Assembly (NCBI RefSeq): GCF_003865135.1 | Contig: NZ_BHZC01000001.1 | Coordinates: 6,386,001-6,450,000 of the forward strand | Source: Streptomyces chrestomyceticus JCM 4735 | Lineage (GTDB): Bacteria; Actinomycetota; Actinomycetes; Streptomycetales; Streptomycetaceae | Reading direction: 5' to 3' | Length of the DNA stretch: 64,000 nucleotides | Shown here: positions 53,183-64,000 of the stretch, one piece after another | Layout: each line of letters starts with the position of its first letter | How positions within the stretch are numbered: position 1 is the stretch's first letter | The notes under the pieces: model-generated | Seen by the model: only the letters and a program-made list of their open reading frames with translations | What the model was told of the DNA's origin: nothing | Databases searched by the model: none | Program-made: the position numbers and the translations under genes

Positions 53183-53380
53183 GGGGTTCCTGTCGGGGCG
53201 AGGGTCATCAGGCCGCAGCCGTACGCCTTGGACTTGCCCAGGCCGTGGGTGAGGGTGCGGCGGAAGGCGGCGGAACTGGAGTGATTGCTGGTCGCGCACG
53301 ATGAGGTCATATGCGTCGCCGAACTGCGTCAGTCGGCGGTCGGTGGGCTTGGGGACCACAGGTCGGCTCTCAGTGTGAGC
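53179..53380 (-). pseudogene. cas6e: remnant of a cas6e gene
   Basis: Directly before cas1 the minus strand encodes FRRTLTHGLGKSKAYGCGLM plus TLAP, the unmistakable glycine-rich C-terminus of Cas6e, ending in TGA that overlaps the cas1 ATG. About 60 bases upstream another frame reads RLTQFGDAYDLIVRDQQSLQ, resembling an internal Cas6e strand. The rest of the gene is missing. It differs in sequence from the complete cas6e at 62425, so it is left over from a separate I-E operon. Confidence 0.82.
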
Positions 53381-53417
53381 GCGCGGTGGGTGACCGGCCG
53401 GGCCGTACGGGCAACAT

Positions 53418-56400
53418 TTACGGTTTCGTCCTCCTTGCCATCCGGTGCTGCTCGAGAACACCCACCACCTGGGACACCGCGTCCGGGGCTGTGCGGCCCA
53501 GCACCGGCAACGTCCAGTACCAGCTGTCGGTGGCCAGGGCTTCGAGGAGGGAGTTTCGCCCAAGGGCGGTGTCGACAGCCTCCGCTGGGTGCATGTGGTG
53601 TGCGAGGGCTCTGAGCACAGAAAGGGTCCAGTAACCCTCGTCGGCAGCCACATCCAGATGCGGCGGTACGCCGGCCAAGTAAGCGGCCACGACCGACTGG
53701 GCAACGCCCCGGGCAGCAGGGTCAGGCAACTTGCCGATTGTGCAGTACGCACGCTTGCCGTCACCGTGGGCAGCCCTGAGAAGGGCGAGTCCGGTAGCGA
53801 ACAGGGGGTCCTTGCCGAGCCGCGCGTGAGCTGCGACCTCCAGGGAGGCGAGCTGGGTGTCCGTCCGAGCACCGGTGGCGCGATCACACAGCGCCTTGAG
53901 CAGTTCGGTTCCGGGTGTGTCGAGTCCAGCTCCCGGCAAGCCGTCAGCGATGGCACGTGCGACGACGGCCTCCGGTGCGAGACCCATCTCAACGGCCAGG
54001 GTGGCCCGCCGGTACGGAACGCCCGCCCTGCCGAGCGGTTTGCCTCCGTGAGGAGGAGCGGCCCATTGCCTGGCCCGTTGGGAGTCACCTGTATGAGCGA
54101 ACGCCTGGGCGACCAGGGCCCTGATCTTCGGTTGCAGTGGGTCCGACATGTGCTGGGCAATGTCCGCTGCCCCTTCCGCGCACCGCAACGCCTCGTCGCG
54201 GCGCTGTGCGTCTGCGTGAGCCATTGCGGCCGAGGTCAGAATCTGTAGACGCAGGGAAGTGCCGGACAGCTCGGCCCTCAAGAGCGAGTTGACCTCTTCG
54301 ACGGGATCGAGAACGCCGAAAAGAGCTTCCGCGAGGAAGGGCAGCCAGGTGACGGGCGCGCTCCCGTCGGCATCCCGCTTCGTGTACCGGTACAGGCACC
54401 GGCGTAAGTGGGGGCCGTCTCCGAGGTCGGACAGACGCGTCATTTCCTTGAGCAGCTCTTCATATTCCGCAGCCTCCGCTGCTTCGGCGGCTTCCCGTGC
54501 TGCGCTCTCATCGTCGAGACGACCGTCGAGCGACTGCCCGGCACATGAGGTGTCGTCAGTGGTCGCGTCGGGGAGCAGAGCGCGCACCTTCCTGGGTGTC
54601 TCCCCCACGTCGAGCAGCGCTTGGGTTACCCGGCTCATGGACTCCCGGAGCCGCCCCTCCGGGACGTAGCCCGAAGCTCTCTCCGCCTCGCGCATGGCGG
54701 TGTACGCCAGCCGGCGGGCTTCCTCCGGCATGGCTTCGGCGAGCGCGGAGGCCGTGAGCGCGCAACAGTCGACTGCTGCCAGGCCCGGAGCCGCCAGGGC
54801 CACGCTTTCGGCGAACTCCTTCATCCTGCGGTGGACCGACTCTGCCCGGCTCGGATCAGCCGTGGCTACGGCTGACCAGATCTCCACCGCGAAGACGGGG
54901 CGCCCCTCTGCCGTATCCGCATGACTCTCCGCCTCCAGCAGGAGTTCGTCGAGCAGCTCAGCCGCGACGGCCGGTTCGGGAACGAGCAGCAGAGCCGCGG
55001 TCTCGGCAACCGCCGCGACGTTCTCGGGCCGGCAGATGTCGACCGTTGCCAGCAAGCGGACCGCCTCGCCCGGTGATTCCGCTGCGGCGAGCGTGGCGGC
55101 GGCCCGGGGGACGAGCGCCTGGGTCTCCAGCTCCGCTGAGGGGGTGGCCTCCGGATGCTGCAGCTTGGCGTGGGTGGCCCACGCGGCAGCGTCGCACGCC
55201 AGGCTTTTCACCTGCTCCGAAGCCGCGGTCTTCAGCGCTCCCATGGCCAGGGCTGCATGAGCCACCTCCATGAGCCGTACCGCCTTGGAGGCCGGGTCGA
55301 CGGCCGAGAGCGCGAGCGACCAGGCGCGGGTGAGATCTCCGACCACGACCAGAGCGCGAAGGACCTCACGTGGTACCGGTCGGCTCCTCGTATCGAGGAG
55401 AGCCCGGGAGGCGGCTGCCGATGCCAGGACGGTGGGCGTCGGAAGCGCCCGCATGACGCGGTCGAGCGAGGCGAGCGCGACGTCGGTACCTCCTCGGTTC
55501 GCGAGGCACAGCAGACGGCGGTGATCGAGCGCGAAGGCGCGGCAGCGGTCGAGGTCGTCGCCTTCCCAGAGCAGTTCAGGGTAGTGGTGGAGCAGATACG
55601 CGGGGGTGGAGTCGGGCCAGCCGGCGGCCCGGTGGCGGTCGGCCCAGGTGTGCAGGTGCCGGGTCAGTTCGGCAAGCTTCCTGGGGCCCAGCCCTTTCTC
55701 GGTCGCCGCGTACAGTTCCTTGTGTGCCAGGACGAGGGTGTCGGGTTCCAGGTCTTCCGGCCCGAAGACCCGGCCGGCCACGCTGTGCAGCAGTCTCTCC
55801 AAGTCCGCGGGCATCAGCTCGGTCGTGTGCCCGCAGTACTGGAGCAGATCGTCCAGTTCGGTGACGCTGAGCCCACCGTCTGCCAAGGTCAGGTAGCCGA
55901 GGAAGTCGCGTACCCAGCCCCTGGTGTCCTCGAACAGTGCGGCCAGATCGTCGTTGGCGGTCTGCCGCAGTACGCCGGCCTCCGGAGAAGGCCGGAATCG
56001 CGGTATCTGCTCGGCGTGCCGTAGCGGGTGGTCCTGGCGTACGTCACCGGGCAGGGGCGGGTGCCACCGGCGGCTGACGAGGACGCGGAGACCTGGGTAG
56101 GGCTGTGGTGGCAGCAGCGAGGCGATGCTCTGTCTGCGCCTGCATTCTCCGGCGTCCTCGTCCAGTCCGTCGATGACCAGGAGAAGATGCCGGCCAAGCG
56201 CGACGCTCTTCTGGGAGGCCTCCTTGTAGAGGGTCAGCAGGGTGGCTTCGTCGGTTGCGTCCGACGGCGTGCCTCGCGCATGTTGCGACAGTTGCTCGAT
56301 CATGACCTTGCGAAAGTGCGCAGCGTTGTCCGTCCCGTGCCCCCACCGGACGAAGTAAGCGATGAGGTCCATGTCGTCGGCCTCATACGTTGTGACGAAA

Positions 56401-56927
56401 GTGGCCAGGAACGCGGACTTGCCGGCCCAGGGCGGGGCGACGAGGGACAGGTATCCCTTCGCGCTGCGGATCAACTCCGGGAGTCGGCCCAGGTGTTCCT
56501 GCCGGCCCGCCAGTTCCAACGGCTTGTAACTCTCGGCGGTGTGGAAGTACCGGAAGGGGGCGATCTTGGCCGGACGGGATGCGATGGTCGGCCGCCCACC
56601 GCGGTTGCTCCGGCTTTCGTCCACGGCCTCCTTGATGAGTCGCTGCCACTCCCTGCGGGGGCGAGCAGGTCTTTGGGCGCGCCCCTCCAAGTAGTCGATC
56701 AGGGAAAGGTACTTGACGACGCCTCGCTGGGACGGCGCGGCCGTGCCGTTCAGCCAGTTACTGATCGTTGAGGTAGAGATGCCCAGCTTGGGCGCGAGTT
56801 CTTCGAGCGTGATCCTTCGTCCGCATGCCCTTTCGGCTTCCTCAAGCAGCGCCCGCAAGCAACCAGCGAGCCGTATGCGGGCGAGTTCGGGGCGACCGTC
56901 GGTGCCTCCGGCCTCCTGAGCGTTCAC
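53418..56927 (-). CDS. large XRE-NACHT (STAND) ATPase with helical repeats
   Basis: 1169 aa. Residues ~35-80 form an XRE-type HTH (ITLEELAPKLGISTSTISNW). A NACHT/STAND ATPase follows, with Walker A VAPPWAGKSAFLA (~164-174) and Walker B LLLVIDGLDEDAG (~248-260). Residues ~450-1169 are Ala/Leu-rich helical repeats of the kind used to sense a partner or ligand. STAND proteins oligomerise on sensing a trigger and often cause abortive infection. The GTG at 56927 follows GGGAGATGAC; longer frames add low-quality sequence. It lies between two sets of cas genes, divergent from the Cascade operon, which has no cas3. A role as its effector is my inference. Confidence 0.82.
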   Translation of the reverse strand: MNAQEAGGTDGRPELARIRLAGCLRALLEEAERACGRRITLEELAPKLGISTSTISNWLNGTAAPSQRGVVKYLSLIDYLEGRAQRPARPRREWQRLIKEAVDESRSNRGGRPTIASRPAKIAPFRYFHTAESYKPLELAGRQEHLGRLPELIRSAKGYLSLVAPPWAGKSAFLATFVTTYEADDMDLIAYFVRWGHGTDNAAHFRKVMIEQLSQHARGTPSDATDEATLLTLYKEASQKSVALGRHLLLVIDGLDEDAGECRRRQSIASLLPPQPYPGLRVLVSRRWHPPLPGDVRQDHPLRHAEQIPRFRPSPEAGVLRQTANDDLAALFEDTRGWVRDFLGYLTLADGGLSVTELDDLLQYCGHTTELMPADLERLLHSVAGRVFGPEDLEPDTLVLAHKELYAATEKGLGPRKLAELTRHLHTWADRHRAAGWPDSTPAYLLHHYPELLWEGDDLDRCRAFALDHRRLLCLANRGGTDVALASLDRVMRALPTPTVLASAAASRALLDTRSRPVPREVLRALVVVGDLTRAWSLALSAVDPASKAVRLMEVAHAALAMGALKTAASEQVKSLACDAAAWATHAKLQHPEATPSAELETQALVPRAAATLAAAESPGEAVRLLATVDICRPENVAAVAETAALLLVPEPAVAAELLDELLLEAESHADTAEGRPVFAVEIWSAVATADPSRAESVHRRMKEFAESVALAAPGLAAVDCCALTASALAEAMPEEARRLAYTAMREAERASGYVPEGRLRESMSRVTQALLDVGETPRKVRALLPDATTDDTSCAGQSLDGRLDDESAAREAAEAAEAAEYEELLKEMTRLSDLGDGPHLRRCLYRYTKRDADGSAPVTWLPFLAEALFGVLDPVEEVNSLLRAELSGTSLRLQILTSAAMAHADAQRRDEALRCAEGAADIAQHMSDPLQPKIRALVAQAFAHTGDSQRARQWAAPPHGGKPLGRAGVPYRRATLAVEMGLAPEAVVARAIADGLPGAGLDTPGTELLKALCDRATGARTDTQLASLEVAAHARLGKDPLFATGLALLRAAHGDGKRAYCTIGKLPDPAARGVAQSVVAAYLAGVPPHLDVAADEGYWTLSVLRALAHHMHPAEAVDTALGRNSLLEALATDSWYWTLPVLGRTAPDAVSQVVGVLEQHRMARRTKP

Positions 56928-57100
56928 GTCATCTCCCACCCGGGAAAGTCCCTGGAAACTTTTTGCGACGCGTGAGAGCAGCGCGAACGCTCTCTGCCCA
57001 GGGCTTTCGACATCGTTGGAAACCCGTTGGACGTGGGACAACTGCCCCACCCGCCGCCCGGCAGACCCGCTGGCCGGCCTGTATGGGAGGGAACTTGACC

Positions 57101-57280
57101 ATGTCCGCACTGCCGACCCTGCTGACTGATGCCACGGTACTGGCCGCCGCCACGGGGTTCAGCTACTCCGTGACTCTGCTCGGCGTCGCACTCGTCTCGG
57201 TCGCCTCCCGCTCCTCGGCCCGTCGCCGTGATGCGCGGGCGACGCTGGCGATCCTGCTTCGGCGAAAGCCCCGCGAGTGA
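57101..57280 (+). CDS. 59-aa single-helix membrane peptide
   Basis: Starts at the ATG after GGGAGGGAACTTGACC. The hydrophobic stretch TGFSYSVTLLGVALVSVASR is followed by a basic tail (SSARRRDARATLAILLRRKP). No family recognised. It is divergent from the NACHT gene and could be a small toxin, a membrane partner or a regulator. The good ribosome site and composition support a real gene. Confidence 0.55.
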   Translation: MSALPTLLTDATVLAAATGFSYSVTLLGVALVSVASRSSARRRDARATLAILLRRKPRE

Positions 57281-57474
57281 GCTGCTGTTGGGACGTACGT
57301 CACTCCGGTGACGTGATCAAGCTACTCGGTCACGTTTGTTGGACTGGTTCCCTCGAAGGCCGGGCACGCCGCATCGCAGCGTGCCAGAGTGGTCCTTGGC
57401 GGTGCCCCGCTCCTCCCGTTGGTCCGCTCGTTGGCAGACGCCAGAGAGCAGAGTGAGGGAGGAGGACCGCGCAC

Positions 57475-57612
57475 GTGCGTACACGGCGCTGGCTCAGGTC
57501 CCGCCTGGTCGACGCAAGGGGGTGGTTACGGAGACGTCGGGGCGACATGGGGTGGCTGCTGTTCGAAGTCGTCGTCTCGGCCGTGGTCTCACGTCTCATG
57601 ATGCTCATGTGA
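57475..57612 (+). CDS. 45-aa basic/hydrophobic peptide before a terminator
   Basis: The GTG at 57475 is preceded by GAGGGAGGAGGACC. The peptide has an Arg/Trp-rich N-half (VRTRRWLRSRLVDARGWLRR) and a hydrophobic C-half (MGWLLFEVVVSAVVSRLMML). This cationic-then-hydrophobic pattern is typical of small membrane-active toxins. The reading frame stops 3 bases before a strong hairpin, implying a short dedicated transcript. The evidence is sequence pattern only. Confidence 0.45.
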   Translation: MRTRRWLRSRLVDARGWLRRRRGDMGWLLFEVVVSAVVSRLMMLM

Positions 57613-57615
57613 AGA

Positions 57616-57650
57616 GGTCTCTCCCGGCAGCGATATTGCCGGGAGAGACC
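57616..57650 (+). terminator. terminator-like hairpin
   Basis: GGTCTCTCCCGGCA pairs perfectly with its complement across a 7-base loop (GCGATAT), followed by GTCTTC. It closes the 45-aa peptide transcript and isolates it from the Cascade operon. Confidence 0.85.
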
Positions 57651-57821
57651 GTCTTCGGGGCACGGGGCACGGCTCTCGCCGAAGGGGCGTGCTGTGTCCA
57701 CCGTGACGGCACATGTGCCATTACTCCGGGACCCTACCGGAAGCTTTCGGGCCCGAGCCGTCCCGTTCCCTGCACCAGTAGGGTTGATCCATCGGTGGCG
57801 TTCGTTGGCGCACACGTCTCA

Positions 57822-57850
57822 GCCTTCCCCGCGTCGGCGGGGACGAAAGG
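57822..57850 (+). repeat. solitary CRISPR-repeat-like stem upstream of cse1
   Basis: A 29-base segment beginning GCCTTCCCCGCGTCGGCGGG and ending GACGAAAGG has the I-E stem TCCCCGC-GTCG-GCGGGGA. It shares the stem with the array repeats (CCCCGCG...GCGGGG) and with the E. coli repeat, and its 3' end resembles a crRNA 5' handle (GGGGAxxAAA). No second repeat follows at 61 bp. It lies 163 bp before the cse1 start. It may be a CRISPR-like RNA, an operator or a chance palindrome. Confidence 0.5.
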
Positions 57851-58012
57851 CCGGTACCGGCAGGCGCGTCGACGGGCTGCATGCGCAGCACCTGCCGGCC
57901 CGGCTGAGCCGGTGCCTCCGGCGGGCACGTGACTCCTCCACCACCTCGGACCCAACCACCCGATGACTCCCGACTTCACGCAGACGGATGCGAAATACCG
58001 AGGTCACACACC

Positions 58013-59610
58013 ATGCAGCTGGCTGATCAGCCCCCGCTCGACGCAATGAGTGATCGCCCACGTTGGGACCCTCGCGTGCATGTATGTGTACGAGCTCTGT
58101 CGTTGGACGGTGAGGTGGTCGCACGGACCCTGACGGGGCTGTTCTCTCAGGCCGATGAACTGACGGACATCGCTGGCGACACCCCTGGGGAAAAGGTCGC
58201 TCTCGTCGAGTTTCTGCTCGCTCTGTGCTACGCCTCGGGTACGTACCCCAGGTCGACGGAGGAGTGGCAGCACTGGGTGGAAGAGGGCCAACCTCTTGGA
58301 GAGGTTGCCTCGTGGCTCACGAGGCAATCCGACGACGACTGGAACTTGTTCCACCCCGAGCGGCCCCTGGGACAGAACACCCTGCTCGCACCGTTCCTGG
58401 AGGAGTACGGCACAGGGGCCGCCCAACTGGTGATCGAACGTGCGGGTGACTACAACCAGTTCGCCGATCACCACCACCTGAAGCACCCTGATCCGCTGCC
58501 CGCGGCCGAAGCGTTCCGGGCGATGCTGACCCAGCACGTCTTCGGCCTGTCCGGCCGCGCCCGGCTCTCAGGCAAGGCAACGCTGGGGCCGGCCATCACC
58601 AACCTGGCCACCGGGCGGCTCGGCGGCCGGATCCGGATTCTGGCTCTGGGACGGACCCTGGGCCACACCCTGCGTCTCAACCTGGTGCCGACCGCCGACG
58701 ACCCGCGCGTACTCAACCTGACCTGGACGCGGGGACCGATCGAGCGGCGGGGGTTCAAGGTCAAGCCGCCGGCTCGTCCTGTGCGCGGCTACGCGGACCT
58801 GCACAGCTATCTGGGCCGTTCGGTGCTGATGCGTCCGAAGCCTGGGTGCGACGGAGAAGAGGCCGGCGTCGACCGGGTGCTCATCGGAGCCGGTGAACTG
58901 CTTGAGCTGGACACCGAACTGCACCTTCAGGACGCCGTCATGTCCCAGACCCGTACGGGGGAGAAGAAGCCACTGTGGCCTTCGCCAACCCGTGATCTCT
59001 GGCGTGAAGCGCACGCACTCTACGCTGCGGTGAAGAACGAGGCCGGCGGCCTGTACGCACGCCTCGCGAAGCTCCCCAAGGAGCGGAGACCCGAACGCCA
59101 CCCTTTCGACCTGCTGGCGGTCGGCCTCCTCTCGAACAAGACCACTCCCGTCGGCTGGGTCAGCAGCGTCTTCCCTTTCGCTCCGGGACAGGCCCCGGCC
59201 CTCTACCAGGCCTCGCTGCGCGGCTCCGAGGTGGCAGAACACATCGCCCGCAGCCTGGACCGAGCCGCCTACGCGGCCTGGGCCATCACGTACCCCAATC
59301 CCAGACCCAGCGACAAGAAGGCGCAACTCGCCCGCTTCGACGCGCGGGGCGAGCAGTGGAAGGCGACGGAGGAGCCCTTCCACACCCTGCTCCTGGACGT
59401 GGCCGAGGGCGCGATGGTGACCGACTGCATGCCCGGCTACGTGGAGTGGCTGGTGCAGATGGCACGAGAGTTTCTGGACGCCCGACTGGACTCGTTGCCG
59501 AAGAACGGGCCGGGATTGCGTGCCCGCGCGGCGGCCCGCAGAAGCTTCGAGGCCGAACTCACCAGTTCCCGGGCTCCGGCCGACCTCACCGCCCTCAAGA
59601 ACGGAGGAGC

Positions 59611-59614
<4 letters not shown>
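58013..59614 (+). CDS. cse1: Cascade large subunit Cse1 (Cas8e)
   Basis: 533 aa, normal length for Cas8e, the subunit that recognises the PAM and would normally recruit Cas3. Family-like segments include LVEFLLALCYASGTYPRSTE, NLFHPERPLGQNTLLAPFLE and a C-terminal four-helix region (YVEWLVQMAREFLDARLDSL). The ATG at 58013 follows CGAGGTCACACACC; a second Met is 11 codons in. First gene of a tightly overlapping five-gene operon. No cas3 gene lies on either side. Confidence 0.88.
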
Positions 59615-63135
<3,521 letters not shown>

Positions 63136-63140
63136 CGGCG

Positions 63141-63184
63141 CGCCTGTGCTTCTCTGCCTACCCGCGAAGAGAGGAGCACAGGCG
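63141..63184 (+). terminator. terminator of the Cascade operon
   Basis: CGCCTGTGCTTCTCT and AGAGGAGCACAGGCG form a 15-bp stem with a single mismatch, 5 bp after the cas6e stop. It marks the operon end and shows that cas1/cas2 are not co-transcribed with these genes. Confidence 0.83.
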
Positions 63185-63474
63185 GTTCGGCCGGTCCCCG
63201 TCGGTGTCATTCGCGCCGTCCGCCCACCCGAGGGACGCCAGCGTGATGTGAGAGGGGAGCGGTGTCGGGACCGGTCAGTGGTCCGCGTGCCGTGCGGCGT
63301 TCGTGTTCGAGGGGGTTTGCGGGGTGAACCACATGGTCAGCAGCTCAGCCGTGCTGTGACCTGATGGCGATTCGAACGGTCCGCCGGCCGGTTGCGTCCG
63401 ATGTGGTCCACGGGTGGCGGCCATAGCGTGAGCCCGCCTCTTGTCCGTACGCCGACGAGAAAGGAACGGGCGCC

Positions 63475-63597
63475 ATGGCGGTCGTCAACCTCATGATCCT
63501 TGAAGGGGACGAGCAGGAGCCCGAGGGCTGGACGAAGATCAGCAAGGACCTGAACGCGGGCGCGGGCGGGAAGTACGTGTACCTGCTGCACCTTTGA
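63475..63597 (+). CDS. 40-aa peptide with MABP-like repeat
   Basis: ATG after GAGAAAGGAACGGGCGCC. The sequence VNLMILEGDEQEPEGWTKIS followed by DLNAGAGGKYVYLLHL contains GWTKISxDLNxGAGGxYxYL. I associate this with single repeats of MABP-type beta-prism domains found in eukaryotic and some bacterial proteins. A 40-residue unit would need to oligomerise. No gene-level function known. The 290 bp before it hold no other supported gene. Confidence 0.6.
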   Translation: MAVVNLMILEGDEQEPEGWTKISKDLNAGAGGKYVYLLHL

Positions 63598-63665
63598 TCG
63601 GGCCGGTTCCGGGCGGGGCGGTGGTTGCCGTCCCGCCTTTCGCGCGGTGTGCCGGGGGCTGCGGC

Positions 63666-64000
63666 CTACGCTTCGCCGCCGGCCGTCCCCGCGCGGCACA
63701 GCAGGGCGGCGTGCAGGTCGAGGCGGTGGGGAAGGCGGGTCAGGTCGCGGCCGGTGAGGTGTTCTATGCGCTGGATGCGGTAGCGGACGGTGTTGACGTG
63801 AAGGCGGAGCGCGGCGGCGGTGCGGGACCACGAGGCGTCGTGGCGGAGGAAGACCTCCAGGGTGTGCAGCAGGGTGCCGGTCCTGTCGTGCTCGGGGAGG
63901 AGCGGGCGCAGGGTGCGGGCACTGAAGACGGCGCGGACGTCGGCGGGTACGGCGGACAGCAGCCGTTCGAGGGTGGCGGGGGCGGAGCTGCCTCCGGGGG
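63666..64000 (-). CDS. PucR-type regulator, C-terminal fragment
   Basis: The gene enters from the right edge. The visible ~110 residues end in a PucR-family HTH: LLHTLEVFLRHDASWSRTAA with LHVNTVRYRIQRIEHLTGRD, typical of activators such as PucR and CdaR. Stop TAG complement at 63666-63668. The sensory N-terminal domain is outside the window. Confidence 0.88.
   Translation of the reverse strand, partial: PGGSSAPATLERLLSAVPADVRAVFSARTLRPLLPEHDRTGTLLHTLEVFLRHDASWSRTAAALRLHVNTVRYRIQRIEHLTGRDLTRLPHRLDLHAALLCRAGTAGGEA

Noticed and set aside
57475..57612. The 8-base match GCGTCGAC between the small peptide gene and the possible guide at 57851-57882.
   Set aside because: Eight bases in GC-rich DNA is expected by chance and the seed position is not matched; not evidence for targeting.
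57720..57760. Similarity of TACCGGAAG to TACCGGCAG at the start of the possible guide.
   Set aside because: Only about 9 of 15 positions agree and no PAM is evident.

Overview
The window is high-GC DNA (G/C-dominated third codon positions, frequent GTG starts, many 1-4 bp ATGA/GTGA gene overlaps, long antisense reading frames) and is almost certainly a Streptomyces chromosome. The combination of assimilatory nitrate/nitrite genes, dgt, dnaG and an HrdA-type sigma factor fits a core segment. From about 47.6 kb onward the content becomes accessory.

Layout. 0-8.2 kb: regulators (XRE, WYL), an anti-sigma-like ATPase, an orphan protocatechuate dioxygenase beta-type gene, an IS481-like relic, a KimA-like potassium/APC transporter and an SDR. 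8.3-12.6 kb: nitrite reductase nirBD with a coupled FAD oxidoreductase behind a GlnR-like box. 12.8-17.4 kb: GNAT and TetR genes divergent from a KASIII gene, then a ferritin-like plus hemerythrin-like pair. 17.6-24.8 kb: a lipoprotein glycosidase, an iron-box-controlled enterochelin-type esterase, TauE-like and CutA-like genes, and a secreted serine protease. 24.8-28.7 kb: a compact cyclodipeptide gene cluster (methyltransferase; cyclodipeptide synthase; CYP121-like P450; two-subunit cyclodipeptide oxidase). 28.7-46.9 kb: housekeeping and catabolic genes including adenine deaminase, nasA, a sirohydrochlorin chelatase gene, dgt, dnaG, hrdA and xylB. 47.15-47.56 kb: tRNA-Asn x2 and tRNA-Ile(CAT). 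47.6-63.6 kb: an island with an integrase relic, an XRE/TPR regulator, a type I-E CRISPR array with cas2 and cas1, a broken cas6e, a large XRE-NACHT ATPase, and a complete cse1-cse2-cas7-cas5-cas6e operon with no cas3. A PucR-type regulator runs off the right end.

How the genes work together. NasA, NirBD and the coupled oxidoreductase would take nitrate to ammonium, and the CbiX-type chelatase would supply the siroheme needed by NirB. The cyclodipeptide cluster should build a diketopiperazine from aminoacyl-tRNAs and then oxidise it by a CYP121-like P450 and a cyclodipeptide oxidase. In the island, the cas1-cas2-array unit looks like the surviving adaptation end of a decayed I-E locus. The second unit pairs a target-binding Cascade with a NACHT ATPase in the place where Cas3 would be expected, and a lone CRISPR-repeat-like stem lies in its promoter region.

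Three genes (cbiX, a ferredoxin-reductase-like gene and a methyltransferase) each need exactly one extra G or C in a short homopolymer to read through. Base-calling error is a real possibility and should temper any pseudogene claim.
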